The notes: generated by a model from the letters alone, not told the origin. Shown: positions 23,360 to 32,517, counted from the first letter of the stretch. The stretch: DNA of 64,000 nucleotides from Iamia sp038233075 (GCA_038233075.1 JBBSMQ010000020.1:1-64000), one strand, 5' to 3'. Numbers and translations: made by a program.

Positions 23360-23895
23360 GCCCCGAGCGCGACGACGACTTCCTGGGTCGGCTGGGTGAG
23401 GCGCTGTCCTCCCCGGTGCCCCCGCTCGACCCCGACCGGGCTGCTCGGGTGGCCGACCTGGCCGCCTCCACCCTGCCCTCGCCCGCGGACCCCTCCCGTC
23501 GTCGGCTTCTCTGGCTGGGTGCCGCTGCGGCCGGAGGTGTCGCCGCCGGGGTCACCGGTGCGGTCCTGCTGGTGGACAGCGACGCCCCCGAGGGTCCGCT
23601 CACCGAGGCCGTCGGCACCCTCAGCACCCCCGACGGGGTGACCGCCGAGGCCCGGCTCATCGACCACACCTGGGGCATGGAGGTCATGCTCGACGTGTCC
23701 GGTCTCGAGCCGGGGACGCCGTACGCCATGACCTACGTCGACCTCGACGAGCAGCGCACCGACGCCGGCGGCTTCGTCGGCACCGCAGGCACGGTGAGGT
23801 GTCGCAACAACGGGTCGGTGCTCCGGGTCGATGTCGCCCGGTTCGAGGTCAGCGATCCGGCCGGGGCGGTCGTGGTGCGGGGCGACCTGGCCTGA
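23356..23895 (+). CDS. Membrane protein, candidate anti-sigma factor
   Basis: 179 residues. The N-terminal ~48 residues are cytoplasmic-looking, one membrane helix follows (LLWLGAAAAGGVAAGVTGAV, residues ~50-70), and an extracytoplasmic beta-rich domain of ~105 residues completes it (AEARLIDHTWGMEVMLDVSG, GTAGTVRCRNNGSVLRVDVA). No HxxxCxxC zinc motif is present. Order, coupling and topology suggest it regulates the ECF sigma factor; the sequence itself does not prove that. Confidence 0.7.
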   Translation: MSPERDDDFLGRLGEALSSPVPPLDPDRAARVADLAASTLPSPADPSRRRLLWLGAAAAGGVAAGVTGAVLLVDSDAPEGPLTEAVGTLSTPDGVTAEARLIDHTWGMEVMLDVSGLEPGTPYAMTYVDLDEQRTDAGGFVGTAGTVRCRNNGSVLRVDVARFEVSDPAGAVVVRGDLA

Positions 23896-24064
23896 GGACC
23901 TCGACGCGCTCGTGTTGGCAGGCGATTCGGAAGCTCTGGCGCCGCCGACCGGGTGAGGACGGCGGGTGGGAATCCCTGGGCGTCGCTCTAGGTTGTTGCT
24001 TGCATTCCGCAAGTGACTGTGGGAGGCGACTGGGCCCAGCTCCACCGAACCCCGCACCCTGCCG

Positions 24065-26222
24065 GTGCTACCCCTGCCCGAGGGTGTCGTGCTGCCCCCC
24101 ATGGTGGTCACCATCGCGCTGGAGTCCGAGGAGGCCCGCCGGGCCTTTGAGGCCGACGACGACGGCGAGCTCCTGCTGGTGCCGCGCGTGGGCCGCGAGC
24201 TGGCCCAGGTCGGCGCCGTGGCCCGCATCGAGTCGTCCGGAACCCTCCCCGGCGGCACCGTCGCCCTGGTCGTCCGAGCCACCGGCCGGGCCCGGGTGAG
24301 CGCCGGGGTGGTGGGCCCCACCCCGGGCCTCTGGGTCTCGGCCGAGCCCCTGGCCCCCGGCGCCCCGAGCGAGGAGGCGCTCCGGCTGGGCGCCGAGCTG
24401 CGGGCCACCCTCCGCGCTCTGTTCGAGCGGGTCGGCGGCCGTGGGCTCACCGCCGCCCTGGCCGGTGTCGATGCCGATGAGCCAGGAGCGCTAGCCAACC
24501 TGGCCGGCTGGTGGCCCGACCTCGGCGACGAGCACAAGGTCGAGCTGCTGGAGACCGTCGATGTCGAGGCGCGGGTGGGCCTGGTGCTGGGCTGGGTCCA
24601 GGAGGCCCTGGCCGAGGCCGAGCTGGCCGAACAGATCTCCTCCGACGTCCGCCAGGGCATCGACGACCAGCAGCGAGAGATGCTACTGCGGCGCCAGATG
24701 GAGGCCATCCGCAAGGAGCTGGGCGACGGCGCCGACGAGGGTGTCGCCGCCGACACCTACAAGGAGCGCATCGACGCCCTGGAGGCCGCCGGGGTGGCCG
24801 ACGACGTGGTCCGGGCGCTGCGCAAGGAGCTGGCGCGCTTCGAGCGGATGCCCGAGCAGAGCATGGAGCGGGGCTGGATCGAGGGCTGGCTCGACACCGT
24901 GCTGGACCCGCCCTGGACCGCGCGCACCGAGGACGTCCTCGACGTCGACGCCGCCCGGTCCACGCTCGACGCCGACCACACCGGTCTCGACGAGGTGAAG
25001 GACCGCATCGTGGAGATGCTGGCGGTCCGCAAGCTGCGGGCCGAGCGCGAGGTCACCGACACCGGCACATCCCGGCGCAAGCCCGGGGCCATCCTCGCCC
25101 TGGTGGGTCCGCCCGGGGTGGGCAAGACCTCCCTCGGCGAGTCGGTGGCCCGGGCCCTGGGCCGCAGCTTCGTGCGCGTCTCCCTCGGCGGCGTGCGCGA
25201 CGCGGCCGAGATCAGGGGTCACCGGCGCACCTACGTCGGGGCCCAGGCCGGGCGCATCGCCAAGGCCATCTCCGAGGCCGGCACCATGAACCCGGTCGTC
25301 CTCCTCGACGAGGTCGACAAGGTCGGCTCCGACTGGAGGGGCGACCCGTCGGCGGCGCTGCTCGAGGTCCTCGACCCGGCCCAGAACCACACCTTCCGCG
25401 ACCACTACCTGGAGGTCGACCTCGACCTCTCCGACGTGCTCTTCCTCGCCACCGCCAACGTGCTCGACACCATCCCGGGCCCGCTGCGCGATCGCCTCGA
25501 GCTCATCACCCTCGACGGCTACACCGAGGACGAGAAGGTCGCCATCGCCCGCGACCACCTGCTGCCCGGGCAGCGGACCGCGCACGCCCTGGCCGACGAC
25601 GAGGTCACCGTGACCGACGACGCACTGCGCGCCATCGTCTCGGGCCACACGCGCGAGGCAGGTGTCCGCGAGCTGGAGCGACGCCTGGGCCGGGTGCTGC
25701 GCAAGGTCACCGTGCGCATCGCCGAGCGTGAGGCCACGCCGGTGGCCGTCGACGAGGACGACCTGGTCGAGCTGCTGGGTCCACCCCGCTTCACCGCCGA
25801 GGAGGTAGCCGACCGCACCGCGGTGCGCGGGGTGGCCACCGGCCTCGCCGTCACCGGCGCCGGCGGCGATGTGCTCGTCGTCGAGGCCACGGCCATGGAC
25901 GGCGAGCCCGCCCTCCAGGTCACCGGCCAGCTGGGCGACGTGATGAAGGAGTCAGCCGAGATCGCCCTCTCCTGGACGGGTGCTGCCCATCGGCGGGGTG
26001 AAACAGAAGGTCCTGGCCGCTCACCGGGCCGGGCTCACCGAGGTGATCCTCCCGGCCCGCAACGGCCCCGACCTCGACGATGTCCCCGAGGCCGTTCGCG
26101 AGGGCCTGACCGTCCACCTCGTCGACGACGTGGCCCAGGCTCTCACCCCCGTCCCCGACCAGGCCCTCACCCCCGTCCCCGACCAGGCCCTCACCCCCGT
26201 CCCCGTGCCGGCCCCCTCCTGA
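24065..26222 (+). pseudogene. lon: ATP-dependent protease Lon with catalytic-serine segment deleted and frameshift
   Basis: The N-terminal LON domain (VLPLPEGVVLPPMVVTIALE), AAA+ module (Walker A GPPGVGKTS near residue 348, Walker B VVLLDEVDK) and start of the protease domain (GDVMKESAEIALSW) are normal up to about 25977. The next bases encode RVLPIGGVKQKVLAAHRAGL in another frame. In intact Lon about 65 residues lie between these blocks, including the PxDGPSAG nucleophile serine. So ~200 bases are missing and the frame is shifted; the catalytic Lys region survives only in the second frame. The GTG start lacks a Shine-Dalgarno sequence. ATPase activity could remain in a truncated product; proteolysis could not. 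Confidence 0.85.
26139..26207 (+). repeat. 24-bp tandem repeat at the 3' end of the lon remnant
   Basis: Two full copies and most of a third of a 24-base unit, encoding ALTPVPDQ twice and then ALTPVPVPAPS at the C-terminus of the shifted Lon frame. Likely slippage expansion of a disordered tail. Confidence 0.8.
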
Positions 26223-26236
26223 CCCCACCCACCCCG

Positions 26237-26286
26237 AACTGGTCCCGAGAGTGGCCGCTGGAGCGACCGAAGTCGGGACCGGTTCG
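26237..26286. repeat. Dyad repeat, ACTGGTCCCGA family, copy 1
   Basis: Arms GAACTGGTCCCGA and TCGGGACCGGTTC (12 of 13 complementary) surround a ~25-base centre containing GAGTGG. It lies between the convergent 3' ends of the lon and DUF3556 remnants. Confidence 0.75.
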
Positions 26287-26308
26287 GGGGTTGGGGCTCG
26301 CCCCCGGC

Positions 26309-26360
26309 GTACTGGTCCCGAGAGTGGTCGCGGGGGCCACCGAAGTCGGGACCGGTTCGG
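26309..26360. repeat. Dyad repeat, ACTGGTCCCGA family, copy 2
   Basis: Begins GTACTGGTCCCGAGAGTGG and ends TCGGGACCGGTTCGG, about 85% like copy 1, 22 bases after it. A partial third right arm (CTCGGACCGGTTCGG) follows at 26364-26378. Confidence 0.75.
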
Positions 26361-26386
26361 AGGCTCGGACCGGTTCGGTGTTGGGC

Positions 26387-27350
26387 TCAGGCGGGGGCGC
26401 GGAGCTCGATGTCGGCGGTGGCGACAGGCCAGGGCTGGTGGGCCAGCAGGTCGGCGGTCACGACCCGACCCTCGTCGAGGAGACCGTCGGCGGCGTCGAC
26501 GATGCGCCAGTGCATCCAGCGCGTGCCGGCGGGCTGGGACTCCAGGAACACGCACCGCAGGTCGCCCGGGGCGAATCCGCACCGGTCCTGGACCGCGGCG
26601 AGGAGCTGCTCGTGGTGGAGGTGGCCATCGCCGAAGTTCCAGCCCAGCACCACCCCTCCCACCAGATGGCGAGCTGGACGACCATGGCCCCGCCGATCAG
26701 CACGGCCAGGTCGTCACCGGCGAGCAGGAAGACGACCAGCAGGGTGGCGTGGTGCTCGGATCGAGCGGCCAGGAACACCGTCTTGTCCCGCAGACCCAGG
26801 ATGGCGAGCACGACCAGGACGGGCAGCAGCACCGACGCTCCGAGGAAGGGTGCGGTCGACCACAGGGCGCGGAGGCACAGGACGACGAGCGCGGCGTAGA
26901 GGAGGGCGTCGACTGGGCTGCGTCGGTGACCCTGGGTCAGCGGGACCCGGCCGGGGAACGGGGGCAGACGGGTCGTGCCCGGGCGGAGGAAGTGGGTGGG
27001 GGCGACGATGGGCGGCAGGTAGCGTCCGGTCAGCGGCCCGCTCCCGCAGCCCAGTCCCAGCACCTCGTAGAGCAGGGTCCAGAGGGATCGCCTTCTCGAA
27101 GGCCACCGGGAGGTCCCACCACGTCCCGATGTCGGAGACGCCCGCCACCTCCGGCGACCGGGCTACGAAACACCGTCCACAGGCCGATGTAGAGGACCAG
27201 CTTGAGGACGTAGGAGACGTAGGCCACCGCCGGCGCTCCGAAGCCCTGCACGGCCCAGGACTCGCACATCATCCGCACCCGGTCGCGCTCGGGTCGCCGC
27301 GCCCACTCGTCGAGGTCGAAGCCGGGCAGCTCCGGTGCGATCACACCCAC
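26387..27350 (-). pseudogene. Decayed DUF3556 membrane protein gene
   Basis: Pieces of one actinobacterial DUF3556 protein lie in order but in different frames: MGVIAPELPGFDLDEWARRP to YIGLWTVFRS (27350-~27165), VSDIGTWWDLPVAFEKA (~27140-27080), EVLGLGCGSGPLTGRYLPP to GLRDKTVFLAARSEHH and VVQLAIWW (~27070-26680), then LGWNFGDGHLHHEQLL and AVQDRCGFAPGDLR (26662-26387). At the last junction a large central part of the protein (by memory of the family, a few hundred residues) is missing. Three frame changes and one deletion make a functional product unlikely. Confidence 0.75.
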
Positions 27351-27362
27351 GGCGCCTTCCTA

Positions 27363-27566
27363 CACGCGCCTCTCCGACTCGCGCTCGATCGGCGGGCACC
27401 GTCCGCCGAGCCCGGCGGCGGGGACGATGTGGGAACGCCTCGGGCACATCTCGACGTTGCGTCACACCGCGCCTCGTCGACTTGCGCTGATCGGCGGGCA
27501 CCGTCCGCCGAGCCCGGCGGTGCGAATGACGCCCGAACGGCTCTGGCGTCGTCTCGATGCTGCGTC
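27363..27566. repeat. 102-bp tandem duplication with internal hairpin
   Basis: Two adjacent 102-base units (27363-27464 and 27465-27566). A 31-base core is identical (27388-27418 and 27490-27520) and contains the stem CGGCGG/CCGCCG around GCACCGT. The remainder is ~70-75% similar. It lies upstream of the FAD oxidoreductase gene; no coding sense is apparent. Confidence 0.75.
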
Positions 27567-27717
27567 GGTCCTGGCAGGTGATGCCGACGTCGGGCGCCGG
27601 AGGATCGCCCAGCCCGGAGAGGGAAGGGGGAGCGGACAGCGGCCCCGGTTAGCGTCGGACCCGTCCCCCATCGGCTGCGGTCGATCCGTCATCGACGCAG
27701 GTCACCAGGAGGCAGAT

Positions 27718-29130
27718 GTGATCGATGCGGTGGTGGTGGGCTCGGGGCCCAACGGCCTGGCCGCCGCGGTCGCCCTGGCTCGGGCGGGCCGCTCGGTGAC
27801 GGTGCTGGAGGCGGCCGACACCATCGGCGGGGGCACCCGGACCGAGGAGCTGACGGTGCCCGGTGTGCTCCACGACGTGTGCTCCGCCGTCCACCCCTTC
27901 GGGGTGGCCTCGCCGTTCCTCTCCACGCTGCCGCTCGCCGAGCACGGCCTGGAGTGGTGCTGGCCCGAGGTCGACCTGGCCCACCCCCTCGACCTCGGTC
28001 GGGCCGGCGTGCTCCTGCAGTCTCTGGAGGCCACCGTGGCCGGCCTGGGCGAGGACGGTGCGGCCTGGCGCCGGACCCTGGGGCCGCTGGCCCGTCGGTT
28101 CGACGAGGCCGCGGCCGACCTCATGCGACCCATCGCGCACGTGCCGGAGCACCCGGTGCTGCTGGCCGGTTTCGGTGCCCGGGCCCTGCAGCCCGCCACC
28201 CTCCTGGCCCGCCGGTGGACCACCGATGAGGCTCGCGCTCTCTTCGCCGGGGTCGCGGCCCACGCCATCCACCCGCTAGAGCGGCCCGCGACCGCCGCCA
28301 TCGGGCTCATGCTCACCGCGTCCTGCCACCACGTCGGCTGGCCGGTGGCCCGGGGCGGCTCGGCCCGCATCACCGACGCCCTGGCCTCGCTGCTCCGCGC
28401 CCACGGCGGCACCATCGAGACGGGGGTGACGGTCCGGGCCCTGCACGATCTGCCTCCGGCGCGGGCCTCCCTGTTCGACGTCGCTCCCGGACCCTTCGCG
28501 GCCATCGCCGGCGATGCCCTCCCGCCCCGGGTCCGGCGGGCCTACCGCCGGTTCCGGCGTGGCCCCGGTGCGTTCAAGCTCGACCTGGCCGTCGACGACG
28601 GCGTTCCCTGGACCGCCGAGCCCGCCCGGCGGGCCGGGACCGTCCACGTCGGCGGCACCCTCGAGGAGGTGGCCGCGGCCGAGCGAGCGGTGCACCGGGG
28701 GCGGATGCCCGAGCGCCCCTTCGTGCTCGTCTCCCAGCAGTCCCTCGCCGATCCGTCCCGGGCCGCCGGTGCGGTGGCGCCGGTGTGGGCCTACGCCCAC
28801 GTCCCCCACGGTTGGGACGGCGACGCCACCGAGGCCATCCTCGGGCAGCTGGAACGCTTCGCCCCGGGGACGCGCGAGCGGGTGGTAGGCATGCACACCC
28901 GGAACCCGGCCAAGATCGAGGCGGACAACGCCAACTTCAGCGGCGGCGACATCACCACCGGCGCCAACGACCCGTGGCAGGTCGTGGTCCGCCCTCGGCT
29001 GGCCCTCGACCCCTACGCGACGGGCATCCCGGGGGTCTTCCTGTGCTCGGCCGCCACCCCGCCCGGCGGCGGCGTGCACGGCATGTGCGGCGCCGGCGCC
29101 GCCCGCTCCGCCCTCCGGTTCATCGACTGA
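27718..29130 (+). CDS. FAD-dependent oxidoreductase, phytoene-desaturase-like
   Basis: 470 residues from GTG 27718, with a perfect AGGAGG at 27707-27712. The N-terminal dinucleotide-binding motif is VVVGSGPNGLAAAVALARAG with the downstream Glu in VLEAADTIGGGTRTEE. The C-terminal FAD motif is YATGIPGVFLCSAATPPGG. It belongs to the COG1233-type NAD(P)/FAD proteins related to carotenoid desaturases, which in actinobacteria also act on other polyprenoid or lipid substrates. No carotenoid genes are nearby, so the substrate is open. Confidence 0.88.
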   Translation: MIDAVVVGSGPNGLAAAVALARAGRSVTVLEAADTIGGGTRTEELTVPGVLHDVCSAVHPFGVASPFLSTLPLAEHGLEWCWPEVDLAHPLDLGRAGVLLQSLEATVAGLGEDGAAWRRTLGPLARRFDEAAADLMRPIAHVPEHPVLLAGFGARALQPATLLARRWTTDEARALFAGVAAHAIHPLERPATAAIGLMLTASCHHVGWPVARGGSARITDALASLLRAHGGTIETGVTVRALHDLPPARASLFDVAPGPFAAIAGDALPPRVRRAYRRFRRGPGAFKLDLAVDDGVPWTAEPARRAGTVHVGGTLEEVAAAERAVHRGRMPERPFVLVSQQSLADPSRAAGAVAPVWAYAHVPHGWDGDATEAILGQLERFAPGTRERVVGMHTRNPAKIEADNANFSGGDITTGANDPWQVVVRPRLALDPYATGIPGVFLCSAATPPGGGVHGMCGAGAARSALRFID

Positions 29131-29142
29131 CCGGCGGCTCGG

Positions 29143-29318
29143 TCACGCCGCCGAGGCCAGGGCGAAGGCGGGGTAGCCGGGGGCGATGGCGGTCAGGTCG
29201 GCCCCGGGAGCCGAGGCATCGACGCCGTCGAAGAACTGGCCCACCTCCCATCGCCACCGGGTGAGGTAGGCGCGCAGCACCTCGACCTTGTGCTCGTCAT
29301 CGTCCAGCTCCGCTGGCC
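29143..29318 (-). pseudogene. C-terminal stump of a deazaflavin-type nitroreductase
   Basis: The last ~55 codons read ELDDDEHKVEVLRAYLTRWR and WEVGQFFDGVDASAPGADL, ending AIAPGYPAFALASAA. I recognise the C-terminus of the DUF385/deazaflavin-dependent nitroreductase family. The N-terminal three quarters are missing; the similarity stops near 29318, where a TetR stump starts on the other strand. Confidence 0.55.
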
Positions 29319-29620
29319 TACGGCAGTCCGGTGCCCGGCTACCAGGCTCCGCCGACACCATCTCGCCGGCCGCCCGTCCCGCCGTCGCGGCCCTCGGGGT
29401 GGTGGCCGATGGCGTCGCCGCCGGCGTGGCCCGCCTCCGCGATGAGGTCGCCCCCGAGGTCCCCGACGAGGTGCTGGCCCGCACCCTCCTGGCCTGGACC
29501 CAGCTCTTCGGCGGCATCAGCTTCGAGCTGTTCGGCCACCTGCACGGCGTCATCACCAACCTCGACGACCTCGCCACGCACCAGGCCCGTCGTGGCGCCC
29601 ACCTGGTGGCCCGCGGCTGA
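29319..29620 (+). pseudogene. C-terminal stump of a TetR-family regulator, frameshifted
   Basis: From about 29319 one frame reads AYGSPVPGYQAP; after a one-base shift near 29351 the protein continues ADTISPAARPAVAALGVVAD, then WTQLFGGISFELFGHLHGVI to the stop. This is the TetR C-terminal (WHG-type) domain; the DNA-binding half is absent. It lies head to head with the nitroreductase stump. Confidence 0.65.
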
Positions 29621-29695
29621 GGCAGATCGACCATCGCGGCGGCGGGGCGAAAGCCGGTTGACCGGGCGGTTGATCGAGGACGAGCCTCGTCCGCC

Positions 29696-30558
29696 ATGGG
29701 GAACCCGTTCGAGGAGACGACCACGGTGGGCGCCGTCGCCCCCGGCCGGTACCAGGCCCAGATCGACACCGGATGGGACCTGCGGCCCGTGCCCCAGGGC
29801 GGGATCGTCACCGCCGTCGCGCTGCGGGCCCTGACCGCCGAGCTGGACGACCCGAGCCAGCGGCTCCGCACCTTCCACACCACCTTCGCGACCCAGGTGA
29901 CTTCGGGCGCGGTGGAGATCGACGCCGAGGTCCTGCGCCAGGGCCGGACCATGTCCCAAGTGCGGGGCGAGCTCCGCAACCCCGGAGCGGCGCGGGGCCA
30001 CCTGACCACCGCCGTCTCGGCGCCTCCCGGCGGGGGTTCGACTTCACCGACCTCGCGCCCCCGCCCGACCCCCCGGGACCCGACGACTGCCCGTCGTTCC
30101 GGGACCCACCGGCTCCAGGCGTGCCCGCCTTCGAGCCCATGCCCTTCTGGGCCGAGAGGGTCGAGGGTCGCCCCGCGCTCGGACTGCCCCCGTGGGAGGA
30201 GGGCGAGCGCGAGCGGGCCGAGCGAGCCCAGTGGTACCGCTTCGACGAGCTTCCCCGGCGCGCCGACGGCACCCTCGACCCCCTGGGCCTGGTGGTGCTG
30301 GCCGATGTCATGCCCGGCGCGGTGGGGGAGAAGATCGGTCCCAGCGACGACATGTGGTTCGCGCCCAGCGTCGACCTCATCGTGCACCTCCTCGACGAGT
30401 GGTGCTCGCCCTGGGTGCTGGGCCACAACACCGCCCGCCACGCCGGCGACGGCTACGCCGCGGCCGACATGGCCCTCTGGGACTACGGCCCCGACCAGCG
30501 CGACCGGCCCCGCCTGGTCGCCTACGCCACCCAGCTCTTCCTCTTCACCTTCGCATGA
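29696..30558 (+). pseudogene. Acyl-CoA thioesterase-like (TesB-type) gene with one frameshift
   Basis: First frame: MGNPFEETTTVGAVAPGRYQ to MSQVRGELRNPGAARGHLTT; second frame from about 30025: RRGFDFTDLAPPPD through DDMWFAPSVDLIVHLLDEWC to QLFLFTFA. Together they make a complete ~287-residue double-hotdog thioesterase-like protein. One extra C in the run at ~30027 (CCC to CCCC) restores the frame, so a sequencing error is as likely as real inactivation. Confidence 0.7.
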
Positions 30559-30601
30559 GGCTCCAACCCGCCGCCGCGCCCCAGAGCCGGGGAGTCTCAC
30601 C

Positions 30602-31234
30602 ATGACGGTTGACGGGACCGCCCGGTGCGAGGAGCTGACCGCGACGGGCAACGTCCCACCTCTCGTGGCCGAGGTGATCGCTCGGGCCCGCGCTCTCGAC
30701 TTCCCCTTCTCGGTCCACCCGGCCACTGGTCGACTGCTGGCGGTGCTGGCCGGCGGCGTCGAGGGCGGGATCATCGGCGAGACGGGGTCCGGGACGGGTG
30801 TCGGCGTGGCGTGGATGCTGTCGACCGCCTGCCCGGGGACCCGGATCGTCAGCATCGAGCTCGACGGCGAGCGGGCGAGACAGAGCGCCGAGCTCTTCGC
30901 CGGTCACCCCGAGGTCACGATCCTCCAAGGCGACGCCAACCAGCTCGCTGAGCACGGTCCGTTCGACCTCCTCGTACTCGACGCTCCGAGCACGCCAGGA
31001 CCGCTTGACCGAGCTGTCCTCGACCCGGGAGTCCACCTGACCCCGGGCGGCGTCCTGGTCAAGGACGACCTGTGGCCGTTGACCTCGTGGCCACCGCGCA
31101 CGCCCGACGGGACGGAGGACCGGGCGCGGATCCGCTGGCTCTCGGATCCCCGCATGTTCACCACGGAGGTGACAGTGGCCGAGGGCTACGCCGTGCAGAT
31201 CGCCCGCCGCCGGCCGGCCGGCGCCTCCCCGTGA
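30602..31234 (+). CDS. Class I SAM-dependent O-methyltransferase-like protein
   Basis: 210 residues. The SAM-binding motif is GGIIGETGSGTGVGVAWMLS with the following acidic strand RIVSIELDGERARQSAELF, then VTILQGDANQL and FDLLVLDAPSTPG. It resembles the COG4122 O-methyltransferases acting on small molecules or tRNA. GGGGAGTCTCACC precedes the ATG. Its stop overlaps the next GTG (GTGA), so it is co-translated with a P-loop kinase-like gene. Confidence 0.82.
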   Translation: MTVDGTARCEELTATGNVPPLVAEVIARARALDFPFSVHPATGRLLAVLAGGVEGGIIGETGSGTGVGVAWMLSTACPGTRIVSIELDGERARQSAELFAGHPEVTILQGDANQLAEHGPFDLLVLDAPSTPGPLDRAVLDPGVHLTPGGVLVKDDLWPLTSWPPRTPDGTEDRARIRWLSDPRMFTTEVTVAEGYAVQIARRRPAGASP

Positions 31235-31764
31235 CCGGCTCGCTGCTGGTGGTCACCGGCCCGCCCGGGGCGGGGAAGTCGACGGTGGCGCACTCTTTGG
31301 CGGCGCGCCACGAGACCAGTGCGGTGATCGTGGGTGACGGCTTCTTCGCCTTCCTCGCTCGCGGCGCCATCGCGCCGTGGTTGCCGGCTGCCGCAACCCA
31401 GAACGCAGTGGTGGTCGACGCCGCCGCCGGCGCAGCCGGGCGCTTCGCCCGGGGCGGTTACGCCACCGTCTATGACGGCGTGGTGGGGCCCTGGTTCCTC
31501 GAGGGCTTCCTCGCCGCCACCGGCCTCGACCAGCTCGACTACGTGATCCTCCTGCCGTCGGTCGAGCGCTGCGTCGAGCGGGTGGTGACCCGTCGCGACC
31601 ATGGCTTCACCGATGTGCCCGCCACCCGCAAGATGCACCGCGAGTTCGTTGTTGCCGAGGTCGCCGCCCGCCATGTGCTGGTCGACCCACCCGGCGTCAC
31701 CACCGTGGCAGACGAGATCCTGGCCGCCCAGTCAAGCGGCGCCCTCCGTGTCGAGGCACCCTGA
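31231..31764 (+). CDS. P-loop NTPase/small-molecule kinase-like protein
   Basis: 177 residues with GTG overlapping the previous stop. Walker A is LLVVTGPPGAGKSTVAHSLA. An Asp in VIVGDGFFAFL and an Arg-rich lid-like stretch CVERVVTRRDHGFTDVPATR fit the adenylate-kinase/shikimate-kinase/zeta-like group. No partner antitoxin gene is present. Substrate unknown. Confidence 0.8.
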   Translation: MTGSLLVVTGPPGAGKSTVAHSLAARHETSAVIVGDGFFAFLARGAIAPWLPAAATQNAVVVDAAAGAAGRFARGGYATVYDGVVGPWFLEGFLAATGLDQLDYVILLPSVERCVERVVTRRDHGFTDVPATRKMHREFVVAEVAARHVLVDPPGVTTVADEILAAQSSGALRVEAP

Positions 31765-31879
31765 GCAGGACCCACCGGTGTCACCTGTGCGTGCCGACAG
31801 AGCACATCCCCTTTGGCGGGGTCTGAGCCTTGGTGGCGCTGGCCACCAGACCCCGGACCACGTGGGTTCCGATGCAGGC

Positions 31880-32368
31880 TCAGGCGTCGTCGCGCTCGTC
31901 GCAGCGGGCGTCGAAGGTGATGGGCACCGGTCCGGCGGAGGTGGGGCTGCCGTCGATGGCCACCGGCTGGGCCTCCCCGGAGGCCTGGATGCGGGCGCCC
32001 TTGACCCGAGCCGAGGTGATCTCGCCGGGGGCATCGCCGGTCTCGCCCCGACGGGCCCAGGCCTCGTCACCGAAGGCGGTCACGGGCTGGTCGCCCTCGG
32101 TGATGGTCACGCCGGTGGAGGTGGGGACGCCGGTCTCGCCGTCGGCCTCCACGCCCACCACGGCCTGGAGGACGAGGCCGTCGTCGGTGCGGCCCACGAC
32201 GAACACGGTCGTGCCGTCGAGGAGGCAGCCGTCGACCTGGAAGGTGGTGGCGTCGCCGTCGACGGTCACCCGGGCGGTCCGGTCCGCGAACGCCGGCTCC
32301 CGGCTGCACCCGGCAAGGGTCGCCGTCAGGGCCAGGCCCAGGGCGACAAGGGTAGGCAGCGGGCGCAC
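31880..32368 (-). CDS. Secreted lipoprotein of unknown function
   Basis: 162 residues from GTG 32368. Signal peptide and lipobox are clear (LGLALTATLAGC). The mature part is beta-rich (RVTVDGDATTFQVDGCLLDG) with two further cysteines (C48 region and near the end in DARCDERDDA) that could pair, like mycobacterial LpqH-type lipoproteins. A -10 box lies six bases before the GTG. Confidence 0.78.
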   Translation of the reverse strand: MRPLPTLVALGLALTATLAGCSREPAFADRTARVTVDGDATTFQVDGCLLDGTTVFVVGRTDDGLVLQAVVGVEADGETGVPTSTGVTITEGDQPVTAFGDEAWARRGETGDAPGEITSARVKGARIQASGEAQPVAIDGSPTSAGPVPITFDARCDERDDA

Positions 32369-32374
32369 AGCCCC

Positions 32375-32380
32375 AGGGTA
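32375..32380 (-). promoter_or_regulatory. -10 box of leaderless lipoprotein promoter
   Basis: TACCCT on the minus strand, six bases before GTG 32368. Confidence 0.55.
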
Positions 32381-32401
32381 GGGACGCCACCCACGGGTGT
32401 G

Positions 32402-32446
32402 ACCGCAGTGCTGACGGTCACGGGGCGTCTCTCAGTGCTGCGGTTC
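32402..32446 (+). repeat. 47-bp dyad element, copy A
   Basis: Left arm ACCGCAGTGCTGA, centre CGGTCACGGGGCG, right arm TCAGTGCTGCGGTT. Same orientation as copies B and C. Lies 3' of the alpha/beta hydrolase gene. Confidence 0.8.
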
Positions 32447-32470
32447 TGTGTGGGAGAGAGCTGCCCGTCG

Positions 32471-32517
32471 AAACGGCAGTGGTGACGGTCACGGGGTGTC
32501 TTTCAGGGGTGCGGTTC
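32471..32517 (+). repeat. 47-bp dyad element, copy B
   Basis: Begins AAACGGCAGTGGTGACGGTC and ends TCAGGGGTGCGGTTC. It is 24 bases after copy A in the same orientation and ends 12 bases from the hydrolase stop. Confidence 0.82.

Noticed and set aside
23899..23955. Similarity of the stretch after the anti-sigma candidate to the end of the 102-bp duplication (shared TGGCAGG-GAT and CTCTGGCGCC-like pieces)
   Set aside because: Only short matched pieces with gaps; not enough to call a repeat by eye.
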